From positions 39,731 to 48,505 of the forward strand of contig PBNG01000041.1 in the NCBI GenBank assembly GCA_002723015.1: a stretch of 8,775 nt of DNA. Reading direction: 5' to 3'. Source of the DNA: Roseibacillus sp. (GTDB lineage: Bacteria > Verrucomicrobiota > Verrucomicrobiae > Verrucomicrobiales > Akkermansiaceae). How positions within the stretch are numbered: the stretch's first letter is position 1; every line of letters starts with the position of its first letter. Both the position numbers and the translations under genes were made by a program. This document shows positions 7,082-8,775 of the stretch, piece after piece. Below the pieces are notes generated by a model. The model worked only from the letters and a program-made list of their open reading frames with translations. It did not search any database and was not told where the DNA came from.

Positions 7082-7110
7082 GCCCCCATCGGGGGCACCT
7101 GCCCCGCAGG
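7082..7110. repeat. Two adjacent GC-rich hairpins upstream of the membrane-protein gene
   Basis: GCCCCC (7082-7087) pairs with GGGGGC (7091-7096) over ATC, and two bases later CCTGC (7098-7102) pairs with GCAGG (7106-7110) over CCC. Both stems are perfect. They lie between the propeller gene and the membrane-protein gene, with no T-run on either strand. Possible roles are an attenuator, an mRNA processing or stability element, or a terminator that does not need a T-run. Confidence 0.4.
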
Positions 7111-7152
7111 GAGGAAGCGATACTCCAAGCTCTCCTCGGGAATCGCTCCGGC

Positions 7153-7172
7153 CCTCGTGGTGAAGCGCGAGG
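7153..7172 (-). terminator. Weak stem-loop just after the propeller gene
   Basis: CCTCG and CGAGG form a 5-bp stem around a 10-base loop, starting seven bases beyond the stop of the minus-strand propeller gene. No T-run follows on the minus strand. Position favours a termination or mRNA-end role, but the stem is short and the call is tentative. Confidence 0.22.
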
Positions 7173-7178
7173 AAAGGA

Positions 7179-8624
7179 TCAACCCTTCACGTCAAAACAG
7201 AAGACAAGGTCCTGATCACGCAGGTAAAGTTTCCCATTTACGACCACCGGATGAGTCCAGACCTTTCCGCTGGTGCCCTGGCGCAACTTGGTCTTCCTCG
7301 GCATGGGGAACCGGCCCAGTTCCTCGAAGCCGTCGGGGGAGGCCTTGGCCAGAAAGCATGATCCTTCCGATTCGTCGAGGCATACGAGCATGCCGTCGAC
7401 ATAATGCACGGCACCCTTGCTCTTGCCCTCGCCCCGCTCGCTCCAGACCTGTTCGCCCGTTTTGAAGTTCTGGCAGACGAGTCCCGGACCGTCGGAGAAT
7501 CCGTAGACGTGTTCCCCAACCTTGATCACGCCCCCGTGATGATTTTTCATGACCTTGTTGGACCAGACGTCCTTTGCTTCACCATCACTGATGTCCACGA
7601 GCTTGCAGCCAACCCCGTAGCCCGAGCTGATGTAGACATGGCCCTCTGAGTAGATGGGAGTGGGAATGACGGCGGTCCGTCCCGGCCACTTCGTGCTCCA
7701 GAGGAGCTTTCCGGTATCTGCGGACACTCCGGCCAGTTTTTTCATGAAGAGCTGGATGTATTGTTTCTTCCCATTCACTTCCGCGACGATCGCGGAGGAA
7801 TACTGGGCGCCGTCTGTCAGATCGGTGCTCTGCCAGATCGTTTTCCCGGTTTTCTTATCGAGGGCGACGATGGCACCCTTGGTGCCTCCGGGGGTAACGA
7901 TGAGTCTGTTTCCATCAACAAGGGGAGACTCCGAGTAGCCCCAACCCGGGATCTTTCCCCCGAAGTCCTCCACGAGGCTGATGCTCCATTTTTTTTCACC
8001 CTTGTCGGCCGTCATGCAACTGACGTCTCCGTTGGCATTCATGGCGTAGACCAGCCCATCGTCAACAGTAGCTGCTCCCCGGGTGCCTGCACCCCATCGT
8101 GTATTGTATCCTTCCTCGGGATCGGTGCCGATGGTGCTGGACCAGACCTCTTCTCCGCTTCCTGCGTCGATGCAGATGATCTCGGCCTTTCCTTTCCGGC
8201 TCCCCGTGAAGTAGAGCCTGTTACCGACAACTGCAGGGCAGCTATAGCCTTTGCCACAATCCTCAAAGGCCCACACTAGTTCTGGTCCTGCGGCAGGCCA
8301 TTTTGCCAAGGATCCTGTGTCAGGCGAGTGACCGTCGCGTGCCGTGCCTCGCCAGCTTGGCCAGTCATTCGCGAGAGCCCCACCCTTTTCGGCGGCTCCT
8401 TCGGCAAACGTGATGTCCTCCTTGGTGAGACGAGAAAGAGGCAGGCTGATTACATCCCCGTTGGCTCGCCGCACCTTGACAGCGTCCTTGGTGAGCTCAA
8501 CGAATTCACCTGTAAGCGTCCTTCCCGAGGAGGCGTCTTTCCAGACCCGGGGGCTGGCAGAGACAGATGAGGCCGCCAGCAGGAGGCCGAATGCCGTAAG
8601 TAGTGCGATAGACTTGGTTTTCAT
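7179..8624 (-). CDS. Exported PQQ-like beta-propeller protein with N-terminal SHD1-like domain
   Basis: The 481-residue product starts with a signal peptide: MKTKS, a hydrophobic stretch (6-18) and a probable cleavage after VSA (residue 23). Residues about 25-75 resemble the SLA1 homology domain 1 (SHD1) often found in planctomycete and verrucomicrobial exported proteins: RTLTGEFVELTKDAVKVRRA, then ISLPLSRLTKED. From 88 on comes a PQQ/BamB-type propeller opening with WPSWRGTARDG. Blades end in the usual G-x-x-x-W pattern, with Trp at 160, 213, 264, 309, 354 and 394; a final VVNGKLYLRD stretch probably closes the ring. Function is unknown. Such proteins may be scaffolds or quinoprotein-like, and I see no clear cofactor or metal site. 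The ATG at 8624 is chosen because the signal peptide begins there; a TTG at 8696 would add 24 residues of unlikely sequence. No strong Shine-Dalgarno sequence precedes it. A gap of about 160 bases separates it from the next gene, so a shared transcript is uncertain. Confidence 0.88.
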   Translation of the reverse strand: MKTKSIALLTAFGLLLAASSVSASPRVWKDASSGRTLTGEFVELTKDAVKVRRANGDVISLPLSRLTKEDITFAEGAAEKGGALANDWPSWRGTARDGHSPDTGSLAKWPAAGPELVWAFEDCGKGYSCPAVVGNRLYFTGSRKGKAEIICIDAGSGEEVWSSTIGTDPEEGYNTRWGAGTRGAATVDDGLVYAMNANGDVSCMTADKGEKKWSISLVEDFGGKIPGWGYSESPLVDGNRLIVTPGGTKGAIVALDKKTGKTIWQSTDLTDGAQYSSAIVAEVNGKKQYIQLFMKKLAGVSADTGKLLWSTKWPGRTAVIPTPIYSEGHVYISSGYGVGCKLVDISDGEAKDVWSNKVMKNHHGGVIKVGEHVYGFSDGPGLVCQNFKTGEQVWSERGEGKSKGAVHYVDGMLVCLDESEGSCFLAKASPDGFEELGRFPMPRKTKLRQGTSGKVWTHPVVVNGKLYLRDQDLVFCFDVKG

Positions 8625-8715
8625 AACAAAGGAATGATGAACAGGCTGCACGGAAATGACTGCCTTCTCAAACCCCAATTGCAGGGGGTAGGGCAAAATA
8701 CTTACCAGGAATGGC

Positions 8716-8743
8716 CATATAACCCGGTTGAAGAGACCGTCAT
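8716..8743 (-). promoter_or_regulatory. Possible promoter for the propeller gene
   Basis: On the minus strand, ATGACG (8743-8738) and TATATG (8721-8716) are separated by 16 bases. Each matches four of six sigma70 consensus positions. It would leave a leader of about 85 bases before the ATG at 8624. I see no other structure in 8625-8775. This is a weak, chance-level match. Confidence 0.2.
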
Positions 8744-8775
8744 CCTTTGACTAGCCAATAACTCTGGTGGCGGCA

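Noticed and set aside
7020..7181. The reading frame after the propeller stop codon stays open into the membrane-protein gene, suggesting a read-through or split fusion
   Set aside because: The two genes share a frame, but the translated gap is Arg/Pro/Gly-rich, contains strong hairpins and has no domain. The propeller ends at a natural final blade.
7761..8279. A 172-codon plus-strand open frame opposite the propeller gene
   Set aside because: The propeller repeats on the minus strand explain this DNA fully, and the opposite frame shows no domain.

Overview
The window looks like a chromosomal segment of a Gram-negative bacterium of the Planctomycetota-Verrucomicrobiota-Chlamydiota group, most likely Verrucomicrobiota. 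The evidence is indirect. The last gene encodes a PQQ-type beta-propeller with an SHD1-like N-terminal domain, a combination typical of that group. A lipid A-type acyltransferase and an MsbA-like exporter imply an outer membrane with lipopolysaccharide. Composition is moderately GC-rich, and Shine-Dalgarno sequences are weak or absent before most genes, with dnaJ the clear exception. I saw no tRNA, rRNA, CRISPR array, insertion sequence or phage gene, and no stretch over 300 bases lacks a gene.

Left half (1-4953, plus strand): five genes in tandem. A STAS-domain protein (anti-anti-sigma type) is followed by grpE and dnaJ, the two co-chaperones of DnaK, which abut directly. Next come rsmE (16S rRNA U1498 methyltransferase) and an MsbA-like ABC exporter half-transporter. 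dnaK and hrcA are not in the window, and no CIRCE operator is visible before grpE.

Right half (5005-8624, minus strand): the likely transcription order is an exported SHD1/PQQ beta-propeller protein, then (about 160 bases later) an unrecognised multi-pass membrane protein, then a lipid A-type acyltransferase. The last two overlap by four bases (ATGA). The acyltransferase carries about 130 extra C-terminal residues that resemble the N-terminal half of a family 9 (heptosyltransferase-type) glycosyltransferase. This fusion is the most unusual item in the window.

The two gene sets converge at 4954-5004, a 51-base junction with several short inverted repeats that probably ends transcription from both sides. 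The flanking genes, an MsbA-like exporter and an LpxL-like acyltransferase, plausibly serve the same pathway (lipid A maturation and export), while the left genes serve protein folding and ribosome modification. Most of the content is housekeeping; I did not find a clearly new defence or mobile system.
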